Source: Cerrena zonata
Lineage: Eukaryota; Basidiomycota; Agaricomycetes; Polyporales; Cerrenaceae
DNA: 64,000 bases
Assembly (NCBI GenBank): GCA_038087015.1
Contig: JASBNA010000070.1
Location: forward strand, 1 to 64,000
Direction: 5' to 3'
Numbering within the stretch: the stretch's first letter is position 1; each line of letters starts with the position of its first letter. This document shows positions 13,675 through 23,719 of the stretch, one piece after another. A program made the translations under genes and the position numbers. The notes under the pieces are model-generated. The model saw only the letters and a program-made list of their open reading frames with translations, searched no databases and had not been told where the DNA came from.

Positions 13675-14524
13675 GATTATAGTGGTGTCGTTGGCTGCGT
13701 TAGGAGGATGGATCTATGATGGCGCATCAGAGCGTTTGGTTAAGTTGGAGAACCGTTGTGAAACTGAACAACGTACCAGATATCCTAGAGTATCCTGTAG
13801 GATGCTGTTCAACAACTTAATCGTGGCGGATCGTGGCGTTAATCGTCGACCACGCCCACGGGGCACGTGGTCGTGGAATGTTCTGTTAATGACGAACACC
13901 AATAGACTATAAGATTATATGTTTGAATAACGATCATCACGCATAAGTGTATACTACATGTGTGGATATGTAGAGTATTCAAGGTCCGAACAGAGATTTA
14001 TTCAACACTGGCAAGTATGTGTGAGTTCGAACGAGTATCGTACTGGCCTGCTAAATTTTGATTCATTCATTATAAAGCGGTCGACGAGCTCAAATTGTTC
14101 AAGAATGAAGTTACCTCAAGGACTCTCTGTGACAAGTTGAGGGTAGGAGATAGATTGGTGACTATCAATATAACGTCGTTGACCGAACTACCGCATTTAA
14201 ATCGACTATAACCCAAACAGGAGACGGAGGTCATGGACAAGCCTAGACTATCACAGTGGACAGCTTCTACATCCGAACCATGACTTAAATTCCACCGAGT
14301 TCGCCATTCGAAAACAAACCTTTGACGCAAGGGTTTCATTTTAACTTGTGATTATCACGGTAATGAATTGAGTAGCTATACCCGAGGATACCAAACGAGT
14401 GGTTATTTCGCGAAAGTAGCATAGTGCGACAGCCTTTGGACCAAGGAAGGGCAAAAGGTATACTGATTGTATGAGCAGTTGTGAGTACTATAATACAGTT
14501 CCGGTCCTGTTTACTTCTATCGAA
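13675..14524. other. Intergenic with a relic of the upstream hydrolase gene
   Basis: 850 bp. Holds the promoter side of the minus-strand gene, a short hairpin (CGACCACG with its complement CGTGGTCG, about 13847-13876), two copies of ATCGTGGCG near 13820-13840, and a broken copy of hydrolase exon sequence at 13919-13983. The rest shows nothing I can support. The true 3' end of ARPC2 may extend a little to either side of 14525. Confidence 0.5.
13919..13983 (+). pseudogene. Fragment duplicated from the alpha/beta hydrolase gene
   Basis: The sequence from GTTTGAATAACGATCATC to CATAAGT matches the hydrolase exon end and donor at about 11051-11078 with few changes. It is followed directly by a match to the next exon (TGTGGATATGTAGAGTATTC against TGTGGACATGTACAGTATTC at 11132-11151), also with its donor. 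The intron interior is shortened and a TAG interrupts the frame, so this is a relic and not a gene. Confidence 0.75.
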
Positions 14525-15685
14525 TCATCGAGCGACCACTACGTCAAAGGATAAGAAAGCGTAAATCGACAGGTCATCGGCGACATACCTTGCTGTTTTC
14601 CTATCGGAAACCGCGGCCTCCGTCTTTGCTCTGTTGAGCACCTTTTGGAACTCGGTCACGCGGAACCGCATCCTGGAGTGCATGTATGCCTTTGAACATT
14701 TGATGTGGTAGTGGAGGTAGTCACGGAAGAGTTGGATGTGACTGATGGTCGAGGCAGCTACCTCCGGATGGGCAAAGTGTCGGGGAAAGAGGACGAAAGT
14801 GACATAACCGACGTCTTCAGAGTCGATGAGGCCAGGAACATGACGGATTTCGAGAGGGGGGTCGCGGGTGGTGTAGAGAACTTGAGGAGCGCTTTGAATC
14901 GTCGGTAGACGTCGAGCATCGACGAATTCCTAACGAGCAAGAGTTGGGTATGTATAATACCCGAGTGATAAGAGTGAGACGCACCTGGAGGAAGACCTTT
15001 CCAAAAATACGATCGGTTTCTTCCTTGAAGACGGTAGAGAAGAAGACAGTAACACGATCGGGAGAAGCCTGGACGTAGATGGCTTCTTCATCACGATAAT
15101 GAAGGGCCATGAGCTCACCCTGGCCAGATCCAGCATTCTCTAGCTGCTTTTGACTCTGAAAAGCGAGCTCAAACGGGGCGGCAAGGGCATTTCGTTTAAT
15201 CATTGCGATTGACTTGATGAATGCATCGCGTTGTTCTAGGAGAAGCGATGAGTTTCGGTAGGACAGTATAGACAGTATACTGACCTCCTTCTGGAGGAAA
15301 CTGTTCGAGGTCGAGATCGAGACTGACGTTGTACTCTGGCTCGGGCTCCGCCCTGACCATGGATCCGTACTCGCGCTTGAGGACATCATTTACACCATAC
15401 TTGAGCAGTTCATCCCAGCACCGAATGCTCATGGAGAGTAAGAGAGCGGTCTTGCGATCTGTAGAAGAGAGATGGAAGCGGACATTATCAAAGTCGACGA
15501 ACTGGACATCAAGAGAAGATGGCCTGCGGGAGGGTCAGAAGGGATTAGGGTGTATGCAGGTCCAAGACTAACTTGGTGCATTTCTCTGCGAGAGTTGTTT
15601 GGATAATGTAGTTGTGGGGCTACAAGACATTGAGCTTATATCGATAATGAGCAAAGACTGGTGAGCGTACCTCTAGCAGGATCAT
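14525..15685 (-). CDS. ARPC2: Arp2/3 complex subunit 2 (ARPC2/Arc35)
   Basis: ARPC2 is the large scaffold subunit of the Arp2/3 complex and contacts the mother actin filament in branched nucleation. The start at 15685 gives MILLE, followed after an intron by [16 protein letters not shown]. Later exons give [54 protein letters not shown], the highly typical [59 protein letters not shown] and, near the end, [20 protein letters not shown] and SDRKTA. Domain order and length (about 310 residues) fit the family. The 3' end is uncertain: the last exon either runs on to TGA at 14525 or splices at a GTATGT donor near 14587. It shares a 204-bp bidirectional promoter with eIF4B. Identity is secure. Confidence 0.92.
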
Positions 15686-15889
15686 TGTTGTGTATGATGT
15701 TGTGGACGACGAGGAGGATGTCTGTGTCGATGTCGAGTACGGCTCCGGACGCTGCGGGATAGACGCTCGTGGCCAAAATGAGAAATTTGGGACTCGGAGA
15801 AAGACGCCAAGGGAGCAGCTTTCCGCCTACTCTCATCCACTAACTTAAAGCCTTGTCTCTCAGTTTCTGAACCAAAACATAAACACAAT
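15686..15889. promoter_or_regulatory. Short bidirectional promoter, ARPC2 / eIF4B
   Basis: 204 bp separate the divergent start codons at 15685 (minus) and 15890 (plus). Both promoters and both 5' UTRs must fit here, so co-regulation is possible. No specific motif is called. Confidence 0.55.
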
Positions 15890-17805
15890 ATGGGTATGTT
15901 CCATCGTATCCGTTTGCTTTATCCAGCCCGCTCACTCGTCTCTTACAGCGCCCAAGAAAGCACAGAAAATGTCTCTAAACGAGTTCTTAGGGGACTCCAG
16001 TTCGTACTCAATATGTCGTTCCTGTCTCGATCTACTCACTTATTGTGCTGCAGCTCTAGGATCGTGGGCAGACGAGATGGACTCATTACCCACCGCTCGT
16101 AAGCATCCTTGGCCCACTCTTAGTCCGCCCGCCCTCTGATTGCACGATAATCTAGCTGCCGCACGTTCAGACTCGGATGCTCGCCCAGGTGACAGGCGCA
16201 GGGACGATTTCCTTTCCTCTCGACGTACGCCCTCTGCCTGGTCCTGACTCACTTCTTGTGCTTAATACTATCTTGTGTAGCCGACAGAGCCGGGCCTCCT
16301 CGTGAAGACCTTCCTCTTCCCACGGAACCTCCATATACCGCCTTCATCGGTAACTTGGTCTTTGATCTCGTCGAAACAGACCTTGAAGAGTTTTTCGGTG
16401 CACCTAACGTCAGTCCGTACCCTACATATTCTGCTTTGGTGCTTATCCCACTTTCTGCACTTCCTAGGTCAAATCTGTCAAGATTATCAAGGATAGAGAT
16501 GATCGACCGAAAGGCTTCGGTTACGTTGAGTTCACTGATCTTGACGGTCTAAAGGCGGCATTGGCCAAATCCGGGGAGGTGTGTCTGACTCTGTGCAGTT
16601 CCTATCCTCTTTAATAACACCCCTTTCAGAGCCTTGCTGGTCGTAACATTCGAGTCAGTGTTGCAGAACCTCGTAAGTTTTCATACCATCAATTTCTTTC
16701 AGCACCGTTCTCATTCACCATTAGCTAAAGAGCGAGGTGGATTTGGTGGCGGAGCCGGTGGTTTTGACGATGAAAAGTTTGACGCTCCCTGGCGTCGCGA
16801 CGGTCCTCTCCCCGACCTTCCTTCCCGAGGTGGCCCAAGGGGACCTCGATCTGAAGGCCTACCTTCTCGTGAACCTCCTCCCCCAACTAACGCTGACGTC
16901 GTCAACGATTGGCGATCCTCCCGCCCCGCTGCTCGTGCGCCCCCACCCGAAGAGTCCTCGTACAAACGCCGAGGCTCGGGTCTTCGAAGCCCAGATGCGG
17001 GACCGACGGGTCCTGCTGATTCAGAAGATACTTGGTCAAAAGGCAGCAAATTCAAACCATCCGGTCCTCCTGAGGAACGTTCTCCCGGTCCCAGATTTGG
17101 AAGTCTTCGAGGAGGCCCTCCTCGCGAGACCGATACTCCTAGCCCGCCAGAAGAGGACAACTGGAGGCGGTCACGTGGGCCAGTCTCGCGAAACAGCACC
17201 TCACGTAAGTTGGACGTCGACTCTTCTCTCTCCTCTGCTAACCACGAGTTTAGCCAATAATTCGACACCCCCCACACCTCAGCTCTCCCGCCGTAAACTC
17301 GAACTCCTTCCCCGGTCCAACGCTACTTCGGCCGTACCATCTCCTCTTTCCTCTCCCAATCCCTCCCATGCCGTCCCTGCCTCTCGCCCGAATCCTTTCG
17401 GAGCCGCAAGGTATGTATTCTCCTTCCCCCTCTTCCGATAATAATACTAACATCACATTAAACAGGCCGGTAGATGTTACCGCTAGAGAAGCCGCTGTAG
17501 AAGAAAAGATTGAAAAGGGCAGAGAGCTAGTGAAGGAAAAAGTGGTTCAGCACTCGATGTCCCGGACTTCGTCGCGCACGGGTTCTCAACGGGATATCCC
17601 CATGTCTCGTACCTCCTCCGGCACAACCCCCTCTTCGCCCAAGCCCGAACCTGCCAAGGTTAGCGCCGTAGCCGCGAACGTTCGACCCTCGTTCAGTTTC
17701 GCTAGTGCCGCCGCCGGCAAAAAGGACGCAAGCGAAGAGGATAAGAAAGATGACGTGCAGGAGTTGGCAGAAAAGGTTGCCGAAGTGACCGTTACCGATG
17801 CTTGA
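15890..17805 (+). CDS. TIF3: Translation initiation factor eIF4B (TIF3)
   Basis: eIF4B stimulates the eIF4A helicase and helps 40S subunits bind mRNA. The first coding exon is ATG plus one base (15890-15893); the GTATGT intron follows and splices to APKKAQKMSLNEFLGD. Next come STLGSWADEMDSLPTA (a conserved N-terminal eIF4B block), then an RRM with RNP2 TAFIGNLVFDL and RNP1 PKGFGYVEF, then LAGRNIRVSVAEP. A long low-complexity region rich in Arg, Gly, Pro, Asp and Ser follows, with repeated W-x-x-S/R boxes (DAPWRRDG, NDWRSSR, DTWSKGSKF, DNWRRSRG) as in yeast Tif3 repeats. The end is acidic/basic: DVQELAEKVAEVTVTDA, TGA at 17803-17805. At least seven short introns. The opposite strand stays open over the repeat region only because of composition. 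Confidence 0.93.
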
Positions 17806-18493
17806 TTTTCCTGTTCTTAATGAGAGAGGGATGGATGTCCAAAAGTACTTGCTGACCTTGCGTTCTTTGTAATTCATGCCTACTTAGAGATCTTGTCAGC
17901 TCTCCGTGTTTGCTTTCAATGCTGCTACTGCGTTTCTTAGCACTCTTTTCTTTCGTCTCTTTCAATGCTGTTCTTGTTTATTCATATTTCTCACCCTATG
18001 TTACACTGGTTGCTGTCTATCTCTGTGTGAAGTACATCTGAATGATAATGTGCCCCTCTCAGCATTGCTATATTGTCCAGTTGAGATATAATGGGTATTT
18101 TATCTTCTCTATTCAGTCTCTTCAGTGCTCTGTCTCTGTGGTACCTTGTTTGTGACTCAATGCATATATATATGTGACCTATTTTGGCAGAACAGAAGTA
18201 TCTTAGGTATGTTATATATGTAATGTTATTCAGTCTGCTAACTACATTAAAAATATTGCCTTCTCCGGTTTGATCTTAGATGTTTCATGTTTATCTGTTT
18301 GACTGTTTGCTACCTTTTTCATCATGAAAACATACTGAATGTGGGGAAGTGATTGAATAAAATATAACATCATTTACACAATAAATGAAGTGTTGATAAC
18401 CTAATGAATGAGGTAATGTAATACCCCAGGATGTCTGAGTGTGGCAACTTTCCTATACTCAATACAGCATATAGACATCTATAGGAGATGTTG
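17806..18493. other. Spacer between eIF4B and the repeat block
   Basis: The 3' UTR of eIF4B, then a sharp rise in AT content. No gene is supported; a plus-strand frame at 17906-18091 is Cys/Phe/Leu-rich and looks random. The last five bases, TGTTG (18489-18493), are the left target-site duplication of the first chromovirus. Confidence 0.55.
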
Positions 18494-18661
18494 TGTAGCA
18501 ATCAGCACTACAAACAGTTTATTACTCAGTTTTTAGACTTTGAATAGGGTGCTATGTGCATTAGGTTTTGCATGGTTCTCGGTATATAGTCTCTTCAGCT
18601 GGGTTGGGTGAAAGGTCACATGGTTATAGTTCAGAACATATATATATAGCCTCATTCAATA

Positions 18662-19460
18662 CACTAGGTTGGAAACCAGATTTTAGGCCCAATAAAAAGG
18701 TGAAAACTCAGTCTTAAAATGTAATGATTTTTAAGTAACTTTCCAGTCAAAAAAATAAAATAAAACTCAAAGTTCTTGCAACATTCTGTATATGCAAAAA
18801 ATAAATCTTGTTATAATGAACAATACTTTTTTCTTACGTTATCTAGCTCTTTTTCATCTTATCTGTACTATGACATCATTTCCTTCTAGACTCATTATCT
18901 AACTACACATCATAGACACTGTAGCACTCACACAATGTAGCACATGTATTGTTCTCACCCTATTGTTTTCTGATGCATCCCATGACCTCTTATCTTATAC
19001 CATGACTCATTCCCTATTCCACATGACTCATTTCTCATTCTCATATGACTTATTTCATTTACCTGATTGGCTAGAAAGGGGGATCCCCTCTAATTATATA
19101 TACCCTGTACATAATGTAGTTAGATCTTTAACCTGACCTAGGTGCATCTGCCCTACTTAGACCCAGAACTACAAACTCATTCACTTGAACTCTGAACCAG
19201 AATGACTTAGGGCTTTACCTGTAACAAATCTAAAACTTTAACTTTTTATTATAAAAAAGATGTGTTTTCAGTGAGAATTCACAGTTTTAAGCTCTATATT
19301 CTATTAAGATCTTATTTAATTCTTGTATTTACAAAATGCTATGAGAACTTTGAATTTTATTTTGTTTTTTTGACTAGAAAGTTACTTAAAAATTATTACA
19401 TTTCATGACTGATTTTTTAAACCTTTTTATTAGGTCTAGAATTTGGTTTCCAGCTTAGTG
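18662..19460. mobile_element. Family-1 palindromic MITE, with a solo LTR inside
   Basis: Ends CACTAGG and CTTAGTG, with arms that are reverse complements for well over 100 bp (the arms share AAGTAACTTTC and its complement). ATA target duplications flank it. The equivalent site in the other LTR (around 29318) lacks the element and has a single ATA, which proves the insertion. Without the nested LTR it is about 376 bp, the usual size of the family here. Confidence 0.92.
18809..19226 (+). repeat. Solo LTR nested in the MITE
   Basis: 418 bp, starting TGTTATAATG and ending CCTGTAACA, so the termini are inverted (TGTTA/TAACA). It is flanked by the 5-bp duplication AATCT (18804-18808 and 19227-19231). 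Removing the LTR and one AATCT restores the family-1 MITE sequence seen at 22950. It has a TATATATA box-like stretch near 19095. A degraded relative is at 31343-31663. Confidence 0.9.
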
Positions 19461-20099
19461 ATAGTTGTATTTCTCAGTTCACCTCAAAATGCCACTGCTT
19501 AACCCAGTTACTCTTGTTGTGACTCTCTGATATGTGATGCTTGTTATCACATTTTTTTAACTGCTCTGCTCACTATTGAGTGTAGCGCTTAACTCTTTTA
19601 CTCTTACACTCACTTGACAAAGTTGACTCTCTGGTCCCCTCTCAGTCTTATCAACTGAGAGTTCTGTCTGTTGACCTCAACATTTTTCTCAACCTCTTTC
19701 TCTCTTAAACAACTCACTCTCACCTCACCTAGGACTTGACTCCACCACAACTGTTTCCTTTTGCCCTCTAGGACATATGGCTGCTTGTTACCCTCTTTAT
19801 AACCATATATGCTCAGAATCTGCTCCTGAGCCTGCCACTCTTGGCAGCACAACTATACCTGGTGTATATTATACTCCTAATGACACAAACATTGACTCTT
19901 TCTCTTTAGCATTGATATCACTTGCTTTGATAGATAGATCATCTGAGTGATCATCTTCCAAGATATTGCCTGGTCTGTTGTACAGTCAGGTAGCCTCATA
20001 CACTCCCTCTCTGCAATTGCACTCTGTGCTCTAAGAGGCATCTCCAGTGTCTAGCTCTGTGAGCAACAACATCATGAACTCCCTACTCAACTCTTCTGT

Positions 20100-20587
20100 T
20101 ACTGGATATAATACAGAATTTTTAGGTATAAAAGAGCAAGGAAAGATTTTAGAAAAAATCCCAGCTTTTTTACTAGATTTTGCATCTCAAAGAATTAACA
20201 AAGATTCAGAATAATTATAAGATCTTTTGCAGTTAAAGAAGATGAAAGGATTCAGAATCTTTAGTCTCATGAAAACTTCTATCACTTAACCTACAGACCT
20301 ATTGACCTACTTACTAGTAAACTTAAAGCTATATTAGACTATTAGTAAGTAAGTTGACAAGTTAACAAGTTGATTTATAAGCTAATAGACTAGTTTGTTC
20401 AGTGATAGAGAATTTTATGAGACCAAAGATCCTAAGTCCTTTTATCTTCTTTAACTGCAAAAGATTTTACAACTATTCTGAATCTTTTTTAATTTTTTTG
20501 GGTGCAAAGTCTAGTAAAAAAGCTAGGATTTTTTCTAAAATCTTTCTTTGCTCTTTTATGCCTAAAAAGTCTGGCTTATACCCAGTG
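20100..20587. mobile_element. Family-2 palindromic MITE
   Basis: 488 bp, ends TACTGGATATAATAC and TATACCCAGTG. The two halves fold back on each other; both contain the segment AGATTTTAGAAAAAATCCC or its complement. It has the same architecture as 28677-29138 and 46363-46850. The target duplication is imperfect here (TGT against TAT). Confidence 0.85.
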
Positions 20588-20589
20588 TA

Positions 20590-22890
20590 TTGGGTCTGAT
20601 ACTATCAATGAACCTGTTGATAACATCTCTACCACACCTGTCAATCCTGAAGATAGCAGTGCTGCTCCTTAGATTCTGGCTACCCACAAGTGTGACCATA
20701 GCTTATCTCCTTGCTCTTCTGGCAAGCCTGCTCCTCTCATTGGTAATAGAAGGTAGCATCCTTCTTTCTCAAACACCCAGCATTGAGCTGTTTCTGTATA
20801 CACTGAATTTACCAACCTGCCTAAGGAGGATTGGAGTTGATCCTCTTTACCAAGTAGTATTGATCAGGTCCACAATTATCCTACTTCTTCTCACATCTTC
20901 ATAGAAGGCTCTTTGAGATGTAAGGGCAAGACTATTGATTCTCATGAGTGAGGTGCAGCAAATATTCCAGCCAAAGAACTCAGATCCTGATGCTCAAGAG
21001 AACGAGCTTAGGCTGTATCCTACTATAGTATTTAATTTTGACTATGTCCTACAGAATAATCCTAAATATAATAAAGAAGCCTAGGTAGCCCTATTTAAAT
21101 ATTGACAGGCTTTGAAAGCTTGACAAGCTGAGGCTGCTAGGCCCAATTCATCTCCTTTACCTCACAATAAGGTAGGGTATACCTCCAGTGCTTTCACCAC
21201 CTGTCAACAGTGTAATATCTAATTTTCACCAAAGACAACTAAGTCTAAGAACCTTCAGTCTAAGGCTAAGGCTAAGAAACAATGGAATGACCTTTATGCT
21301 TCAGCAGAGACTATTGTGGATAAAGTTATGTCCATTGCTGGGACCTCCAAACCTCAACAGAAGTCTAGTAAACCTAAGAAATATACTTAAAAGACTCATC
21401 CTTCAAAGGATACCACTAACACTGCAGTTTCTGCAGGTCAGATAGCTCCAAATAGCTATCTTGGGTTTGTAATGGGAAATAATGGCCCCTCTCATTGTTG
21501 TCAAGAATATTCTGGCACTGTAGTACCTTCACTTTAAGCCCCTGGTGGCAATAACAATGAAAGATCCTCCTCTAGCTCCTTATCCTTGTCAACTGCCTCT
21601 TTATCACAAGGCTCACTATCAGACCCTTTATCCTTATCATCATCATCTTTGAGTGCAGCTTCTTCATCATCCTCATCAGATGACTCTAGCTCTAGCTCTA
21701 GATCCAACTTGTCTTTGGAATGCAGGCAACATCATCACCATAAACATAAGGCTAAGAGAAAGGCCAATGAAGCCAGCCTGGAAACCAGTGCCTTTTAGCA
21801 TATATGATGGCCATCCTGATCCTGAGGTCTTTCATCATTTCATATGGCAAATGACAGAGATGATCAATAGCTACAATATTGAACATGAAATGATACCGTC
21901 AATGATAGCTAACTATCTTAGTAGTTGTGCTTACAATTTCTATGCTAACATTGTTGCAGAAAATCCTTGCTGATAGGCATAACTCTGTAACTTCTTTATA
22001 GGACTATTCAACTATTGCTTTCCCATAGATTTCTGTCTTCAGATTCAGATAAAATTGGAGAAGTTCTGTCAATATGAATATATCATTTGTGACTACACTC
22101 ATGGTCTCCAAAGTCTAATGCATCTTGCTGGACATTCAGTCAATGATCAAGAATCTGTCATCCAACTCTGGAATGACCTAAATATTCCAATTCAGGAGTT
22201 TCTCTGGGATCACAAACTCTCTCCTCTTATCAGCACCTAGGATGAGGTTCTTCATGAAGCAGAATTTATTAAGGCATCATGATATATCAAGAAAGGTATG
22301 AAGGACCAAAGTCATTCTTCTGGGAATAACTCTAGCTCTAATCAACCCCCTATATAAGGTTGTAACTATAATTGTCAATCCAGCCTATAACACTGTAATC
22401 AACAGTCCCCAAACCGTAATCATCTATCACTGACCTGCAAGTTACATCTTTGACTCCCTTGATGAGATCTGTCATAAAACAACCACAATTGAGCATGACA
22501 AACCCAATGTAACAACAGTGACAGAACACCTCAAGCCTCCTCTTTTGGAAACCAACTTACAGAACAATGGCACACTGAGCTGCAGGCTGCTGGTAAATGT
22601 TTCATTTGTAAAGAACTAGGTTATTTTTCTAGAAATTGCCCTAAGGCCAACTGAATTTGAGAACAGTATAGTAATTGTGCTCCTGGAATGGCAGCTTACA
22701 ATGTTAAACCTAACTTTGCAGACATTGAAGATCTACGTGCTCAGCAACAACTTAACTCAGCCTCAGTGGAACCCTATTTTAACATCTTCAATATTGTGCT
22801 TGATGATATGGAAGATGATGTTTGTAATAACATCTACCTGGACCTGCTAAGTACACTCTCTGAGCTCTTGATAAACCTAGAAGAATGACA
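20590..22890 (+). pseudogene. gag remnant of copy 1
   Basis: Broken frames with a Ser-rich acidic segment (21586-21750), followed by a capsid-like stretch (about 21780-22240: GHPDPEVFHHFIWQMTEMI, later FPIDFCLQIQIKLEKFC). This aligns in order with copy 2 at 40119-40570. A zinc knuckle follows at about 22597-22640 (CFICKELGYFSRNC), where the usual His is Tyr (CAT to TAT, a C-to-T change). Many TGA/TAG codons lie between the pieces. Confidence 0.8.
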
Positions 22891-22949
22891 ATATAAAAAT
22901 TGAGTATTTCATAAAAAAAGTTATTGGCTGAATATTTGGAACTGACTAG

Positions 22950-23323
22950 CACTGAGCTGGAAACCAAATTCTAGGCCCAATAAAAAGGTGAAAAATCAGT
23001 CATAAAATGTAATGATTTTAAAGTAACTTTCCAATCAATAAAATAAAATAAAATACAAAGTTTTTGCAGCATTTTGTATATGTAAAAAATAAATCTAAAA
23101 CTTTAAGTTTTTATTATAAAAAAGATATGTCTTCAGTGGAAATTTACAGTTTTAAGCTCCATATTCTATAGAGATCTTATCTACTTCTTGTATTTACAAA
23201 ATGCTATCAAAACTTTGAATTCATTTTGTTTTTTTGACTGAGAAGGTTAGTTGAAAATCATTATATCTTATAACTGATTTTCCATCTTTTTATTAGGCTT
23301 AGAATCTAGTTTCTGGTCCAGTG
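22950..23323. mobile_element. Family-1 palindromic MITE
   Basis: 374 bp, ends CACTGAGCTGG and CTGGTCCAGTG, arms reverse-complementary. It is flanked by CTAG on both sides; the family norm is 3 bp, so this target duplication could be 4 bp or chance. It separates the gag and protease remnants of copy 1. Confidence 0.85.
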
Positions 23324-23719
23324 CTAGGCACTTCTACTATTTCTCAGGCTCATCAAGATAAGATAGCTCAGTCTATCTTTATGACAATTATCTCTCTGTT
23401 GCTATAGATATTCAATATGAGACTTTTAAAAATCACCAGTTTGATATATAAAATGCTTATGTTACTATTATATTCAAGCATCTACTAGTAGGAAGCTTTC
23501 AGTATCCCATGTTTAATATGGATAACTTGGATAAAGAATTATCTTACTGGCTCTCAAATGATCATAGTTTCATTTCAATAGAAGAGGATTTTGATAATAC
23601 AGAAATACTAATTGAGCTGAATAGCACTTGACCTCAACTAAGTGAAGAAAATACTTCCATATAATACAACACTGCAGTGCTGTGAGATTTCTGAAGAATA
23701 ATTCCTGAACCTATATTCA

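Larger units (their letters stand above)
18494..19551 (+). repeat. 5' LTR of copy 1, split by a MITE
   Basis: Begins TGTAGCAATCAGCAC and ends TTATCACA. It matches 29150-29409 on both sides of the MITE at 18662-19460. Without the MITE and its ATA duplication it is about 256 bp, close to the 260 bp of the 3' LTR. Confidence 0.9.

Noticed and set aside
16711..17277. Long minus-strand frame opposite eIF4B
   Set aside because: It mirrors the Arg/Gly/Pro/Ser-rich coding sequence of eIF4B and has no motif or start context of its own.
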